Assembly (NCBI GenBank): GCA_021018815.1
Contig: JAITYX010000008.1
Span: forward strand, 7,190,001 to 7,254,000
Direction of reading: 5' to 3'
DNA length: 64,000 nucleotides
From: Talinum fruticosum
Lineage: Eukaryota; Streptophyta; Magnoliopsida; Caryophyllales; Talinaceae
Made by a program: the position numbers and the translations under genes. Shown here in pieces: positions 1-12,226 of the stretch. The notes below the pieces were generated by a model. It searched no databases. It was not told the DNA's origin and worked only from the letters and a program-made list of their open reading frames with translations. Each line of letters begins with the position of its first letter. Position 1 is the stretch's first letter.

Positions 1-852
1 GAAATGCTTAGCCAAAGAATAATGTAGTCTAAGAAGAAGAGCGGGTAATATGTTAATCACACTGGATGTGCCAAAGTTGGTATTCGGAAATATGACATGT
101 ATTTGGGATGCAAACTTTGCGGTGTAATCCTTAAGAGAAGTGAATGGCAGCTATAGATTTTTAGAATGGGTAATTGATTGTATCTAAAGTTTATTTTAAT
201 ATTGTCTCTAAAGTTTATTTTCATTCTTGAAAGTATAGTTGGCTATTGGTTGTTACTGAGTGTAGTGGCAGCTATAGCACGAAGATTACTTTGATTTTTA
301 TGTTTGATATAAACAAGATGGAAAAAAAGAAAACAGGTGCATCCGTGGTTGCTAGCTAATTTAAGTGGGCGATTTTAAGGGTGGGAACTGACTAAGGCCC
401 TATTCTTTTTAGTTGTAAGGAGCTATAAGCAATTGTACGTAAGATAGTTGTAAGCTTAGTTGCAAGCTGGAAGCTTGGAAGTTAAAGTGAAAAAGTATAG
501 GGCCTAAGTTAATAATCCAAAAAAGATGACAGACTTTTGAAAATCAGTTATTTAAGTGTCTGTTTAATGACTGCTTGACACAGGAGCACAAACTGTCAAT
601 GATGGACAGAAGTTTTAACATTAACACATAATGATTTTCACCTTTGTGTGTCTCTTTTGCTTATGCAAATGCTATTGCTTGGTATCAAAATTCTTCAGCA
701 TGCTTTGGTGTGTATGCTGGAGCAATATGCTCTCTATTCAGTAAAATGATAAATGAATGATATGGAATTTAAAAACTTGGTATATTGTGAATCCAGTTTG
801 AAACCCTCCCCTTCTTTCTCAAGGTGTAATTAATTATCCATTCATTTTGCAG
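1..852. other. Non-coding, probably intron of the YbeY-HAD gene
   Basis: No open reading frame resembling the N-terminus of the YbeY-HAD protein is visible here. The stretch ends in a pyrimidine-rich tract and a 3' splice site (ttttgcag) just before position 853. It is therefore most simply the intron before the first exon in the window. It contains one MITE at 396-504; the rest is AT-rich and unremarkable. Confidence 0.6.
396..504. mobile_element. Tourist-like (PIF/Harbinger) MITE
   Basis: A 109-bp insert has terminal inverted repeats: ggccctattcttttt at the left and its near-exact complement at the right (aaaaagtatagggcc, 14 of 15 matching). It is flanked on both sides by TAA (393-395 and 505-507). 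A 3-bp TAA/TTA duplication with GGCC-type termini is the hallmark of Tourist MITEs mobilised by PIF/Harbinger transposases. It has no coding capacity and probably sits in an intron. Confidence 0.75.
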
Positions 853-3800
853 AGCATTTCTGAGATGCTCCGACTAAATGCCCCAATGGCAATGAAGTCA
901 GCATTGGAGGGACTAAAAGATTCTGAATATAAAACTAGAGATACTGCTATAGATGATGTCAGTGGGTATGAAACTATCGAGTTGTCAGTACTTTTATGCA
1001 ATGATGAGTTCATTCGGCAACTTAATAAAGACTGGAGAGATGAAGATCATGCCACTGATGTTCTCTCAATGTCCCAACACATCCCAGGACTTGAATTACC
1101 AATTGTAAGCAATTTCAAATTTTACTTTCTTTTATCCTTCTAAAAGTATGAAGAACTGACTCATATGTTCTTTCAGCTTATGCTGGGTGACATTGTGATT
1201 TCTGTTGAGACAGCTGCTAGACAAGCTGAAGAACGAGACCACACACTTCTTGATGAGATGCGCATTCTTTTGGTAGGTTTGAAATGGCTTCTCGTGACTC
1301 TGTTTCATTCATTTTTGTTTTCTATGTTACTATTGTACTGCAGCCAAGTTCACGTTTAAAAATACCTCCCCTTCCCTTCTGTTTCAGCTACTCAGTGGGT
1401 TAGATTAGAAAAACACAGGATGATAGACCTGTAGCCTTTGTATCTATTATATGGATGCCTTATGGTGAATCTTCAACCCCCCAAAAAAAAGGGATGGAAA
1501 AGGAAAAAGATTCTTTCCTCCTGCTGTGTGGTTTGGGTTTTGGATGCATGCCATTTCGATTATGTTGAATGTTTGTTTGCTGATGGATACAATCATACAA
1601 AAATTAAATCTTCACTCTGTTTCTAAAACAGTGTATGTTTCCAAGTATGAGTTTAACTTGGAATTTTTTTCCCCCAGGTTCATGGCCTTCTACATCTTTT
1701 GGGTTTTGATCATGAGATAAGTGAGGAAGCTGAGGCAGAAATGGAGAAGGAAGAAGAACTACTTTTGAAGAAACTTGGTTGGAAAGGAAAAGGGTTGATC
1801 AAGAGTGCATATGATGCAGAAAATGATGGAAGTCCTCATGTTAAAAAGCCTGATGGTAGTTCTGTTTTGCTACTAATCTTTCCTATTAATTAATATGTTG
1901 CTGCTGAGAATGCATAGCTCGTTTTATTTGAATTTGTTTTGCATTAGTCTGCAGTTAGAGAATCTTACATGATGATTACTAAAAGACAGGAAGAAAGAAG
2001 GCAGTCTTCGATTCTATAGACCGAAGTTCAAATATATTTTCTGTGATATGGATGGTGAGATATTGGCTGAAAATCCATGAACAGTGAACTTTTTTTCTTT
2101 ATCGGCTAGCCTTCGCTAATATTCTTTTCTTTGTCAATGAGATGTAAGGTACCTTGCTGAATAGCAAAAGTCAAATTTCTCCAGCAAATGCAAATGCTTT
2201 AAGAGAGGCACTGTCAAGGGGTGTCCAAGTGATCATTGCCACAGGAAAAGTACGAACACATGACTTCGTGCCATTTTAGCTTGTGATGTTTTAATCTTAT
2301 GATTGTAGGCTCGTACTGCAATGCACAAGTTTGAGTATGCACATTTGTATTTCCCCTAAGTTCTAATTTATTTTCTTGTAAGTAATGTGTTGTGATGTGA
2401 AGCAATGATCTCATGATTGTAGGCTCGTACTGGTGCGATAAACATATTGAAGTCTGTTGACTTGGTTGGGGCAGATGGTGTTGTGTCTGAATCATCTCCT
2501 GGTGTTTTCTTGCAGGTATACCTCATGATTTTATCTATTGTATAATGCCCCTAGAGCACTTTTGTCTATTTTTTACTGGTGTTTTCTTGCAGGTATACCT
2601 CATGATTTTATCTATTGTATAATGCCCCTCGAGCACTTTTGTCTATTTTTTATTGCTCCTTCAGCATTATTCATTCAGTTATCCTTTGTCTAAGCTTGTG
2701 TTTGTCTTTTTGAGATCAGAATTCTTAGTGTTCCCTCAAAGTTATGGTTGTATTTCAGTTTTTATTAAATATTCTATGTTCTTCAAACCAGAATATGCTA
2801 ATTAGGAGAAAATGGAAGATATCCATCAGACCCACAGGATAGTAATATGATCAGATTATTCTGTTTTCATTGCTTCCAAATTCATTTATAGTCATTTTCT
2901 TCAATGCTAAATTGCTCATATTGAGCTGAACTTGTTAAATTAAAATTTATCAAGAAAATGAAATGGGAGAATGATGTTAGCAAGAATATGACTAAATGGG
3001 ACCTTTTGTGCTCCGTTTGTCTCCCAACCTTTCCCTGTTCACATTTCTTATTTTAAATTCTCACCAAAACCTGGTGGCCTCCCCGCGCCCCAGGGGGTGG
3101 TTAAGGAGCAGGTTTTGGATCAAGAATATTGCTGTAATGAAATAACTTGATTGGTGGATTTGCTTTAGGAAAAAACTGTGATAGAAGATGCTAAGCCCAT
3201 CTACATCAACTTCCTGGAGACTCAACTCCCTTCTCTTCAAGGAATTTGATTTCTTGTACTGAGATATTTTCTACTGATAATAGTCACTTGTAATGATTCC
3301 TTTAGATGTTCTGCTTTGGTGTAACATAGAGTGAGAAATAATCCAGCATGATCTTGAGTGTCAACCTCTCTCCCCAAGTAAAAAAAAAGTCTTTTAATTG
3401 GCTCACTGTTGTAGCGCTGGCTTCTTTGATTTATAGAATTTGTCCTACTTTTCACATGTGAATAACATGTGAAACAAAGCAATTTTTTCCCCGCAACTAC
3501 ACCCACCATGGATTTTGCACTGTTTCTCACTATTAAATTAGGTACAGGAAATGACATTTCCTACGATAATGATGTTAATCTGCTAATTCTCTTGTAAACC
3601 ATTGATCTTGACAAGTTCATTTTCTTATGTGGCTCCTCTTTTTGTTGCTGATGCTCTAATTTAGAACTTTGCGTTTTGCCTGTCGTCATCTTTGTGCAGG
3701 GATTGCTTGTTTATGGCAGACAAGGGCGGGAAATTTTCAGAAGGAATCTAGATCCAAACTTTTGCAGGGAGGTCTGTTCTGTCTCATACATATACATTTG

Positions 3801-6800
3801 TTCTCTTACAACGCAGTGTGTGAAGGGGCAAAGGGATGTTAAAATTAGTCGATGAATTATGCTCTGTGGACATAATTTTTTTATTTTTTGTCATTGTTCA
3901 CTAAGGATCATGTGTCACTGAGTTTTGACATGCATGTAACTCACTGTATGCTTGCCTATACGGATGCTGTTTGTTCGAGTTATGAGTGAGATTCTGTGGT
4001 TACACATGGAAGGAAATTATCATTGTGCTCTATGAAGAACTTTTTGTGACTTTGGGAACCACAGATGGCTGTAATAATGTTTGCTTCAGTGGGAGGGGCA
4101 CTTGCTGTCTTGCTGGTTACTCTGTTGTGTTTACCATAGGTGGCCTTTTGGATTTGGATGTTTACTCTGTTGTGTATGGAGCTGTATAATATAACGGCAA
4201 CATGTTTGGGTTGGAAATTAGAATGAAAACTTACTGAAAGGAATGACATCGCATCAGTGATTTTTGTTTCTTGCTTCTTTTTGGTTTTTGGCTTTTCAAA
4301 GATCCCACCCCAAAAAGGGTTCATCTAGTAGCTGCAGGTTGAAAATATGGGGACGTGAGTGGTTATTGAGAAGTCTAATATGCTTTTTATCTTCAGGCTG
4401 ATTTCCGTAGCTTTTAATCTTGGAGAGTTATAACTATACTGATAACCTATTTAAACAGGAGAGTTCCAAATGCATCCTTCTTAGGTACTTTATGGCCAAT
4501 GCATGATGCAGTAGATTTAGTTGATGTCATATGGTCATGTTAAATAGATCTATTTATTTCTTTGGAGTAGGAAGTGATGTATATTATCTTTATTCCAGGC
4601 TTTCGTCTATTCTTTGGAGCAGCAGATTCCTCTTGTTGCATTCTGTGGTGACCGTTGCTTGACGTTGTTCGATCACCCACTTGTGGACTCACTACATACT
4701 ACATATCATGAGCCAAAGGTATTTCAACAACACTAAGAGAGTATGTGCCTTCAACCCTTCTCTCCAACAGAACAGGCACACAAGAAGAGAACAGCTTTAA
4801 AAAAGTGTGCCAGTGTTAGACCTGAATGACCTTATAAGTAGACAACCTAGACCAGAAACGAGCAAACCTAATTGCGACCCAAACCTTAATTGTCTTAATC
4901 CTAACAGAACCAATCAGAAGTTTCATTAGCAATAGTAGGTGTATTTCTTGACAAGCTAATGGCCAACTGATAGCATACCCTGATATGACGCAAACCAGAA
5001 ATTACCAGACTTGACCTGAAGTCATCAACCAAAAATTAACCCAGCCTAGACCCAACCAGAATGGCCCACAATGATTGATCTAAATGGAATTTATGTGTAC
5101 TGTGCAGGCAGAAACCATGCCTTCTGTTGAGCATCTAGTGGCTGCTGCTGAAGTACAGGTATGATGATCACGAGCTTCTAGATAAAGGAATGTGATATCT
5201 ACTGGAGATTTGAATGTGCATGCGCAATTTAGCATTTTGGGATAATGAATTTTGTGCTGTGAGGGAGGGTAGTTAGCAAGATGATTATACCAGTTTAGCA
5301 TAAAAGCATATTGTTTGGAGATAGAGAAACCAAAAATTTGAAAGAAGCATTTTACAGATCTGCTCGGTGTTGTGGTGCCCAAGTTTTTTTTTTCTGGATG
5401 ATAGTTCTCTCCCCTCCCTTCCCCCGGTCTCTTTGTTTCCCTGTTCATGCATGTGTGTGGTGACTGGTGACTGTTATTTGAGTTCAACAGAAACTGGTCT
5501 TCTTAGACACTGCTGAGAGAGTAGCTGCTACTTTGAGACCACACTGGTCACAAGCTACTGGAGATCATGCGAAGGTTGTTCAAGCGGTTCCAGACATGCT
5601 TGAAATTGTTCCTCAAGGGACCTCAAAAGGAGATGGCGTAAAGCTTCTGCTTGATCATTTAGGGACTACTTCGACGGAGGTACTCAATTAATCTTTCCCC
5701 AAAATATGTTGTCAAAAAAGTTCCAAGGGGACTGTCAATGAAGTATATCTTTTTCATGGGCACGGAAGCCATTAATTCCACTTGGACTTCAAACAGTTAG
5801 GTCAATCGCCATATAATTTTCTTCCTTTCATTTGTTTTTTGGGTCTTCTACTCCTTTCTTTCTTCCCTATAAACCAAAATGTTTGCTTACTACTAGTAAC
5901 ATCTGTAAATAATATAAATTGTTGTTCTCTCCTGGCTGTACCAAAATATGTTGTCAAAAAAGTTCCAAGGGGACTGTCAATGAAGTATATCTTTTTCATT
6001 GGCACGGAAGCCATTAATTCCACTTGGAATTCAAACAGTTAGGTCAATCGCCATATAATTTTCTTCCTTTCATTTGTTTTTTGGGTCTTCTACTCCTTTC
6101 TTTCTTCCCCATAAACCAAAATGTTTGCTTACTACTAGTAACATCTGTAAATAATATAAATTGTTGTTCTCTCCTGGCTGTACCAAATTTTATGATGCAA
6201 AAACACTCTTTAAAAAGGTTAAATAGTAGCCAATAAAAGATTAATCTGGTAAAAACAATGTAAAACTATTGGCCAGCAGTGCATTTAATGACCATTTAGG
6301 AAGATTGTTTTGGGACAAAATGATTGTCAATTAGGAAGAAAAAATCGGGATGAAGGGAGTAGTTATTATTACCCAGATCTAGATCCAAATCCAAACTAAA
6401 TAAACCAGTTTTGGCATGAACTTGAATTGACGCGGCCCCTACAGAATGAACCCAAGTTTCGTTGGACCAATATTCATTTTTGATTTCTCGGCAAGCTCAG
6501 TGCACAAACTAGTAGTAGAACTGAAGATGACCTAATTCCATTAACCTGTGTTGAATTTAATCCAACCCTAACCCAACTAAATGACCTATTTGCTAGTACA
6601 AATTATACCATGGATGAGTTTACACACCGAAGTTATTATATTTGTTATTTTGCTTTAATTTTTTGAAAGTCGCCCTTTATTTCCATATTCCCCTTTCCAA
6701 AAAAAGATTGGATTTCCTTTCCTAGATTGTATCATATCATCGGGTCCATAGACTCAGATCCATGATATAAGTATTGGTTTACTAGATCTATGCCAACACC

Positions 6801-7040
6801 CAATTTATTGTCTAGTCTGTTTTTTCGTGACTTTATCCTCTCAACTGTACTGAATGATTGCTGATTGACTAGGTTATGGCGATTGGTGATGGGGAAAATG
6901 ACATTGAGATGCTCCAGCTGGCAACGCTTGGCGTTGCTCTTAGTAATGGAGCAGAGAGGACAAAAGCCATTGCTGATGTGATTGGAGTTAGCAATGATGA
7001 GGATGGTGTTGCGGATGCCATCTATCGGTATGCGTTCTGA
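853..7040 (+). CDS. YBEY: YbeY endoribonuclease / Cof-type HAD hydrolase fusion, plastid (5'-partial)
   Basis: Exons 853-1104, 1177-1272, 1678-1855, 1986-2054, 2149-2249, 2423-2515, 3700-3771, 4599-4718, 5108-5158, 5491-5679 and 6873-7040 (stop) join in frame to 462 residues. The N-terminal part is a YbeY/UPF0054 metal-dependent endoribonuclease; the three-histidine motif HGLLHLLGFDH is in the third exon. The C-terminal part is a Cof-type HAD phosphatase, with DMDGTLL split across an intron, then IIATGK and GDGEND. This fusion is typical of plants; the Arabidopsis orthologue matures chloroplast rRNA and other plastid RNAs. The transit peptide and start codon are missing because the first exon(s) lie outside the window. 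No frame-breaking lesion is seen. The substrate of the HAD half is not evident from the sequence. Confidence 0.9.
2299..2432 (+). repeat. 20-nt direct repeat duplicating a 3' splice site
   Basis: The 20 nt spanning the intron end and the first ten bases of exon 2423-2515 (2413-2432) occur identically 114 bp upstream at 2299-2318. The upstream copy is a complete AG acceptor. Using it would bring a stop codon in frame after about 16 codons, so it is probably a decoy. Confidence 0.8.
2500..2653 (+). repeat. 77-bp tandem duplication spanning a 5' splice site
   Basis: Units 2500-2576 and 2577-2653 differ at about two bases. The first holds the last 16 exonic bases and the GT donor at 2516. The second repeats the same exon end and donor at 2593. 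Splicing at the second donor would insert 77 nt and break the frame. Confidence 0.85.
5699..6186 (+). repeat. 242-bp tandem duplication in the last intron of YBEY
   Basis: The segment starting ccaaaatatgttgtc at 5699 recurs at 5941 with very few differences through about 6186. It creates look-alike ORFs on both strands. It lies wholly within intron 5680-6872 and has no visible coding role. The near identity suggests a recent event. Confidence 0.9.
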
Positions 7041-10000
7041 GTTTCTAGATGAAGAACATACAGATCAATGCAGTCAAATCTGCAGATGTCAGATGATAGG
7101 TGATGAGCTCTTATCCGCGGACATCGCCACATTTCATTTTTCCTCTTCTCAAGTTATATAATTTGTATTAATTTATTTAGTTAATGGATGGCTGGAAATG
7201 CTGCCTCGGAGGGAAGCAGATTTTGTTTTTGTGATATGGGATATTCCCTAAAAGATCGTCACGACTCGATTTGTTTGACTGAGATCTAGGATGAGAATCT
7301 TGTAATCACTTTATGGCTCATTCAAATATTTCCAGCAGATTCGCTGGTTACATTCTTTTGACCATCTATGCTATAAAAACAACTTTTATATAAATATATC
7401 TCTAAATTTTTGAGCCTTGATTTATCCGGATCATCTTATTTTGCTGTGAACTAGTATGTAATCTAGTAAATCTGGAGTCCAGTAAAAATACTACAAAGAG
7501 AGAGACTGAGTCAACCATCATGATTTTCAAGTATAGACTCTTCAACTCTGAAATTATCAATTTCAATCTAAACATTTCTTCTGACAAAGGCAATTCAGAA
7601 AAGAAAAAGCTTGAAGCTTCAGTAATTTTTTAAAAATGTAAAGAAAACATTTCTGAGGAAAGCAGTCTGTTTGAGTAAATAACCCACCAGTAATTCATAC
7701 CTATTTCAAAGAAACCATTTGAAGATAAATTTAGGCATGTTTGACAAATGCTTTCTCATATGAAAAATAAAATAATCCCTCCGTCGAATAAATTTAATCA
7801 TTCTGTAGGAATTTCAGACAAATACATCGCTAAACTGTCACATCTGTGTAAAATGTATGTCTCTCTCTGCATGTTCTTCTTGCGAGCAATGTGCAGAGAT
7901 TTCTAGTAATTGAAAAAAGAGAAGCCATATATTTAGACATAACCCAATTCCTATTGCATCATAAATACTTTGTCAAAACTATACCAAGAATTAGGCAAAT
8001 TTGAAGGCTGATTTCTCCACCAGTGCATACTTCTTTTAGCCCTATGGTGAGGGCATCTCAGACAAATGGTTGGATTCATTGGTGCAGCATGCTTTGGCCG
8101 AAGTTTTTAGGTGCATCTCGTCTCGTTACTTAGCTGCCTTACCATTTACCTGCATTTCTCCTCGCACTCTTCAGTATAGCTTTGTCAGTCGTTATCAAGT
8201 AAGACGTGATTGATGCTGCATCAAAATTAAGTATCAGTCACGTAATGTGCCAAAATGCAGCAGAATCAAACACAGCATGCATCAAACGAAGATCAGTTTC
8301 CTAGAGAGGATTCAACAAAAATGGCACGAATTTACAGCTCGTTTCATGCATGACAGTTTTGTTTAACTGTTGCACTTTTGACAGGAATAGATCACCTACT
8401 CACATTCTTCCAATTCATTAGATAACTATGAATGAGATGGTATCGTGCGTATATTATACTTGTGAAGCCAACTTCTTGTTTGTAGAGTCGTTTGTGTAGC
8501 CTCGCAATTCTTTTAGGTGAGGTGGTTTTATGCAAGATCACCCTCACGAATCCTTATATACATTTGAAATGTCAAGAATATGCGAGAGAAGTGAAGCAAA
8601 GTTGAGAAAAAGAAAAGAAAAAGGAACTCATTGGTGATCAAGGAATTGCCTGCTGATATGATGAGTGCTGAGCAGTCAACTGCACTTTCAAATAAAAAGG
8701 TAGAAGTTAAACCCTATAAGAGCTTAGTATGGAAGATATAAATAGCAGAAACCCAATTACGGGAGGTTCCATAAATATATATCAACAACCAAAAGCTTTT
8801 AGTTTCGTTGGTATGCAAGTGGAGTTTCACACTCCTCGTCAGGACTCGAATCTTGATAACCAAAATTTTCTTGGTGAAAGTTTAGACTCGTGATAGCCTT
8901 CTTATAGATATATATCAACCATCCTTTTACTACAAAAATGGTGTTCCTAGGCAAAAAGAATTAATAGTAGTAGAAAGTCGTAAACAAAATGTAATAAATG
9001 TCAAAAAATAGTATTAGAAACGCATGAAATAGAACTAGATGCCAAGTCATATGCATCAATGCATGCAATAAAAAACTCTAGCCAACTTAGCTATTGAGAT
9101 TTTGTGATCACATATAAAACCAACAAGAGAAAAAAATAATTTAGAGCATTCCGCTCAAATTAACTTAAATTATAGTAGATTAAATTAAAATGTCTTTCTA
9201 TATTATTTTTTATTTCGCGTATTTTCTTATACATGGTGTTAAATAGTTTATGGTTGTAACTCGGGGATTAGGCGCAGCGCTGACGACAGCACCGATTGCA
9301 GCTGCCTTCAGTCCTGCTTTCACAGCCTCTGCCATTCAAACCAATGCCCAGAACGATTAGCGCACTTCAGTGATTAATGCAATCCCAAAATAACAGAATA
9401 AATTTCCAACGTAATAATGGATAAATAGATTAAATTTCAGAATGAAGAAAAGGGGAGAGGAAACCTCGACCGCAAACCGATTGTGTAATATTTTGCACAA
9501 ACAAGTTGATGATTTTACACGTATAAATGTGTTGTATCGTTTGAGCCATAAAATTGTCTTTCAATATATGTTTTGAACATCAGTGGTTATATTAAAATTT
9601 CATATAATATATGAATGTATTTGATAAGATAGATTAGACTTGAAAGACATATATATGACCTTTATAGAAGTATATAAATTTCCATTTTCAATTCATTTTC
9701 TGATCAGGCAGATATATGCAAAGGACAAAGAAAAAAATACATAAGACATTCATTGTGATTGGGATTATTGGATGAAAATAGAGCTAACTTTTTTCTTCAA
9801 CGCTAACAGTATGAATTTTGATCTCATTTATTGCCAACATAACACCACCGAGATCAGAAAATTGTGACTCGGCGGAGAGATTATATGGTAATGCATGTTA
9901 CCAAAGTAAATGTATAAATGTTATGGGGTTGTTTGTTCAATTAAATTTCGGCCTGGGTGAAATAGCTAGCTAATAGTGCAGCATCGAAAATATACAATAA

Positions 10001-10505
10001 AAGTTGTTAACATCTTTCGCCATAGTGAACAACAAAATCAAAAATAAAATAAAAAATAGTAACAAGAAAAATCACTAGTTTTATGACATTGATTTTCTTC
10101 TCAGTCTAAACCCCAGTATGTTTTCAAGTTTTTATCAAGATACTGAGGGCAGAATCAGTAAAGACCCAACATCAAGGTCAAAAACAACTCATACAAGAAT
10201 CACTAAAACCTCCCTGTCAATAGATCTTTATGCCAAAACAAAATTAACATAAGAAACCCCTTCAATTTGGGGGAAAAACCACAAAAAGGATGAAATCTCT
10301 AGTTTATATAGCAGCACCAAGCCACCAATCTCCTTGTGTACACCCATTATATGTAAGATATTAACCTTCAGAAAAGAGATTTCTTATTAGTAAGGGCAAA
10401 GAAACTATGAGAAAAGGGGGTAAAAAGAACAAGGCTCCTGCAAGAGAAGTCATCCTATTGTTTATTTGTGGGAAACTGGAGAACCAAGACTGACTTACCA
10501 GCTAT
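7041..10505. other. Intergenic DNA between YBEY and profilin
   Basis: About 3.5 kb of AT-rich sequence with the probable 3' UTR of YBEY at its left end (7041 to about 7400) and the 3' UTR of the minus-strand profilin at its right end (about 10300-10505). Between them I see no conserved coding exon except a doubtful 41-codon ORF at 9210-9335. A short Stowaway-like terminus (ccctccgtc) occurs near 7780 without a partner. Confidence 0.6.
9210..9335 (-). CDS. Small ORF or gene fragment, unknown
   Basis: Reads 41 codons on the minus strand, beginning MAEAVKAGLKAAAIGAVVSA. It is alanine-rich and amphipathic, with a GC content clearly above its AT-rich surroundings. The composition resembles part of an early-nodulin-93-like or small membrane protein exon, but I do not recognise it with certainty. 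The last third of the ORF runs into AT-rich sequence typical of an intron. It may be one exon of a degraded gene. Confidence 0.25.
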   Translation of the reverse strand: MAEAVKAGLKAAAIGAVVSAAPNPRVTTINYLTPCIRKYAK

Positions 10506-12048
10506 TTAGAGACCCTGCTCGGTGAGATAGTCACCCAGCTTTTCGACAACCATGTTGCACTGACCAGGAGTCACAGGTTCATCATAAATACCAAAGACCA
10601 AAGCCTGTCCAGTCTTCTTCACACAAATACCACCAGCACCCTGAAGTATACAAGATGTACGAAGAATTTATCAACATCGATGTAAAAGGAGCAAAACAAC
10701 AATACTTGACAATTACATCACGAGTGCATGAAATCTACATGTTAGACGAATAAAACTCTTGTATTTTGGTGCTCACAGTAACCTGTACAGATCAATGAAA
10801 AGTCATCCTATTGTTTATTTGTGAATAGGACAAGTCAATTATGTGTTTACTTGAACGCATCACAAAGAACATACAAGGACCTTGAACACAATGGGGCGTG
10901 TCATCTTTATACATGCAAACCTTCATTGTCATCAGCAGTTTTCTCAGGAAAATGCATATTAAGGGAAGAGTCATGAGTCTTAATCTGAAGCACAAATCTG
11001 CCACACTGATCAGTTTTCTGGTGTAGTAACTTGGGTTAGGTCTAGTCATTGAACAATGTTATGAGATTCATGGTGGTTAAAATTCACGATATATCCCCTT
11101 GGAAAACTTAATTTTTGAAGTGCGGGGCTTAAAGCATTATCAGCATGAAAACAAGAACAAAGCCTATTTTTCTTAGGCAATGAATTGCACTTCCATGTAC
11201 TTTGGATAGCTTGGACTCATAACCCAAAATAAACGAGGATCAGAGCAACTAGCAACCCAGAGAACCTAAATTCATCACAGTCAGTACCATTAAAAAACCA
11301 TAAAACAAAATCAACATTTACCTTCTTTCCACGAATGACAGCCCCTGGTTCACCTTGGATGACCATGTATTTTGTGCCACCAAGGTGCAACCCAGTTGGT
11401 GCGAGTGACCCAGGCTCATCAAAGTCCTTCACAATAGCAGATATTTCTTCTGGATTGAACTGCAATACGGGAAACAAACAAGCCATGTAAAAGCATGTCT
11501 CTCCCCATTCCATTCAAGTTATCGGCTTTTTGGCTATGTTAGTTGGACTCAGCCATACCCATATATGTTCAAACGTTGTTTGTACTTCAGGCAATGCTGT
11601 TTTTGTTAATCTTGTCTACATAGACATAATTTGCATGAATATAAAAAATTTTCCCATGCATGTCACGATTATTTAGTAGAATAACACAATGCAAGGAATA
11701 AAGCCTCGCAATCTAAAGCCAAAATTACTCAACCGTTATCAGAGTTCCGCTATATATCATCCTCATTGATCCTCTCAACAATCACAATTCTCTAATATTC
11801 ATCCAGGTCATTTACAACAATAATCAAAATTCTCTAACCGACCAAGGAAAACATCATATCAAATCTCAACGGAAAAAAGGGAAAACCACCCATAAGGGGT
11901 AACGTACTAAAGTACGTACCTTAGGGAAAGAGGCGCTCTGAGCCCAAACGCTGCCATCAATGCCGAGAATAGCAGCGGCAGTGAGGTGGTTATTGGTGCC
12001 CTCGATCTCGCACATCAAGTGGTCATCGATGTATGTTTGCCACGACAT
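10506..12048 (-). CDS. PRF: Profilin
   Basis: Three minus-strand exons, 11920-12048 (43 codons), 11322-11459 (46) and 10506-10640 (44 plus stop), join in phase 0 to 133 residues, the usual plant profilin length. It begins [17 protein letters not shown], the conserved N-terminal helix that forms part of the poly-proline site. The centre has [21 protein letters not shown], and the end has [19 protein letters not shown] with the C-terminal helix. Profilins are small cytosolic proteins that bind G-actin, proline-rich stretches (for example formins) and phosphoinositides, and control actin filament turnover. The intron positions match the standard three-exon plant profilin gene. All frames are open and splice sites canonical, so it looks functional. 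It diverges from the phosphofructokinase gene across a 2.4 kb spacer. Confidence 0.97.
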
Positions 12049-12226
12049 TTTTGCTCTTCTTCTTCTTCAATGGAGGACACACCCAAGTTTCAAAGAGAGA
12101 GAGAGAAGGGAATGGAATGAGAGAGGTAGAAGGGAATGGGGAGGGATGGGGGAGAGAAATCAGAGCAGGAAGAGAGAGAGGTTGATGGGGCGTTTAAAAG
12201 AACAGCAAGAGCGATAAATAGTGTCA
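12049..12226 (-). promoter_or_regulatory. Profilin 5' UTR and core promoter region
   Basis: Upstream of the profilin ATG, reading the minus strand, lies a TC-rich leader (GA repeats on the plus strand at 12093-12180). Before that is a TATA-like TATTTAT at about 12214-12220. CT-rich leaders are common in highly expressed plant genes. The start site is inferred, not observed. Confidence 0.4.

Noticed and set aside
5782..6236. Two similar ORFs suggesting a small duplicated gene
   Set aside because: They arise from the 242-bp intronic tandem duplication and have no homology signal.
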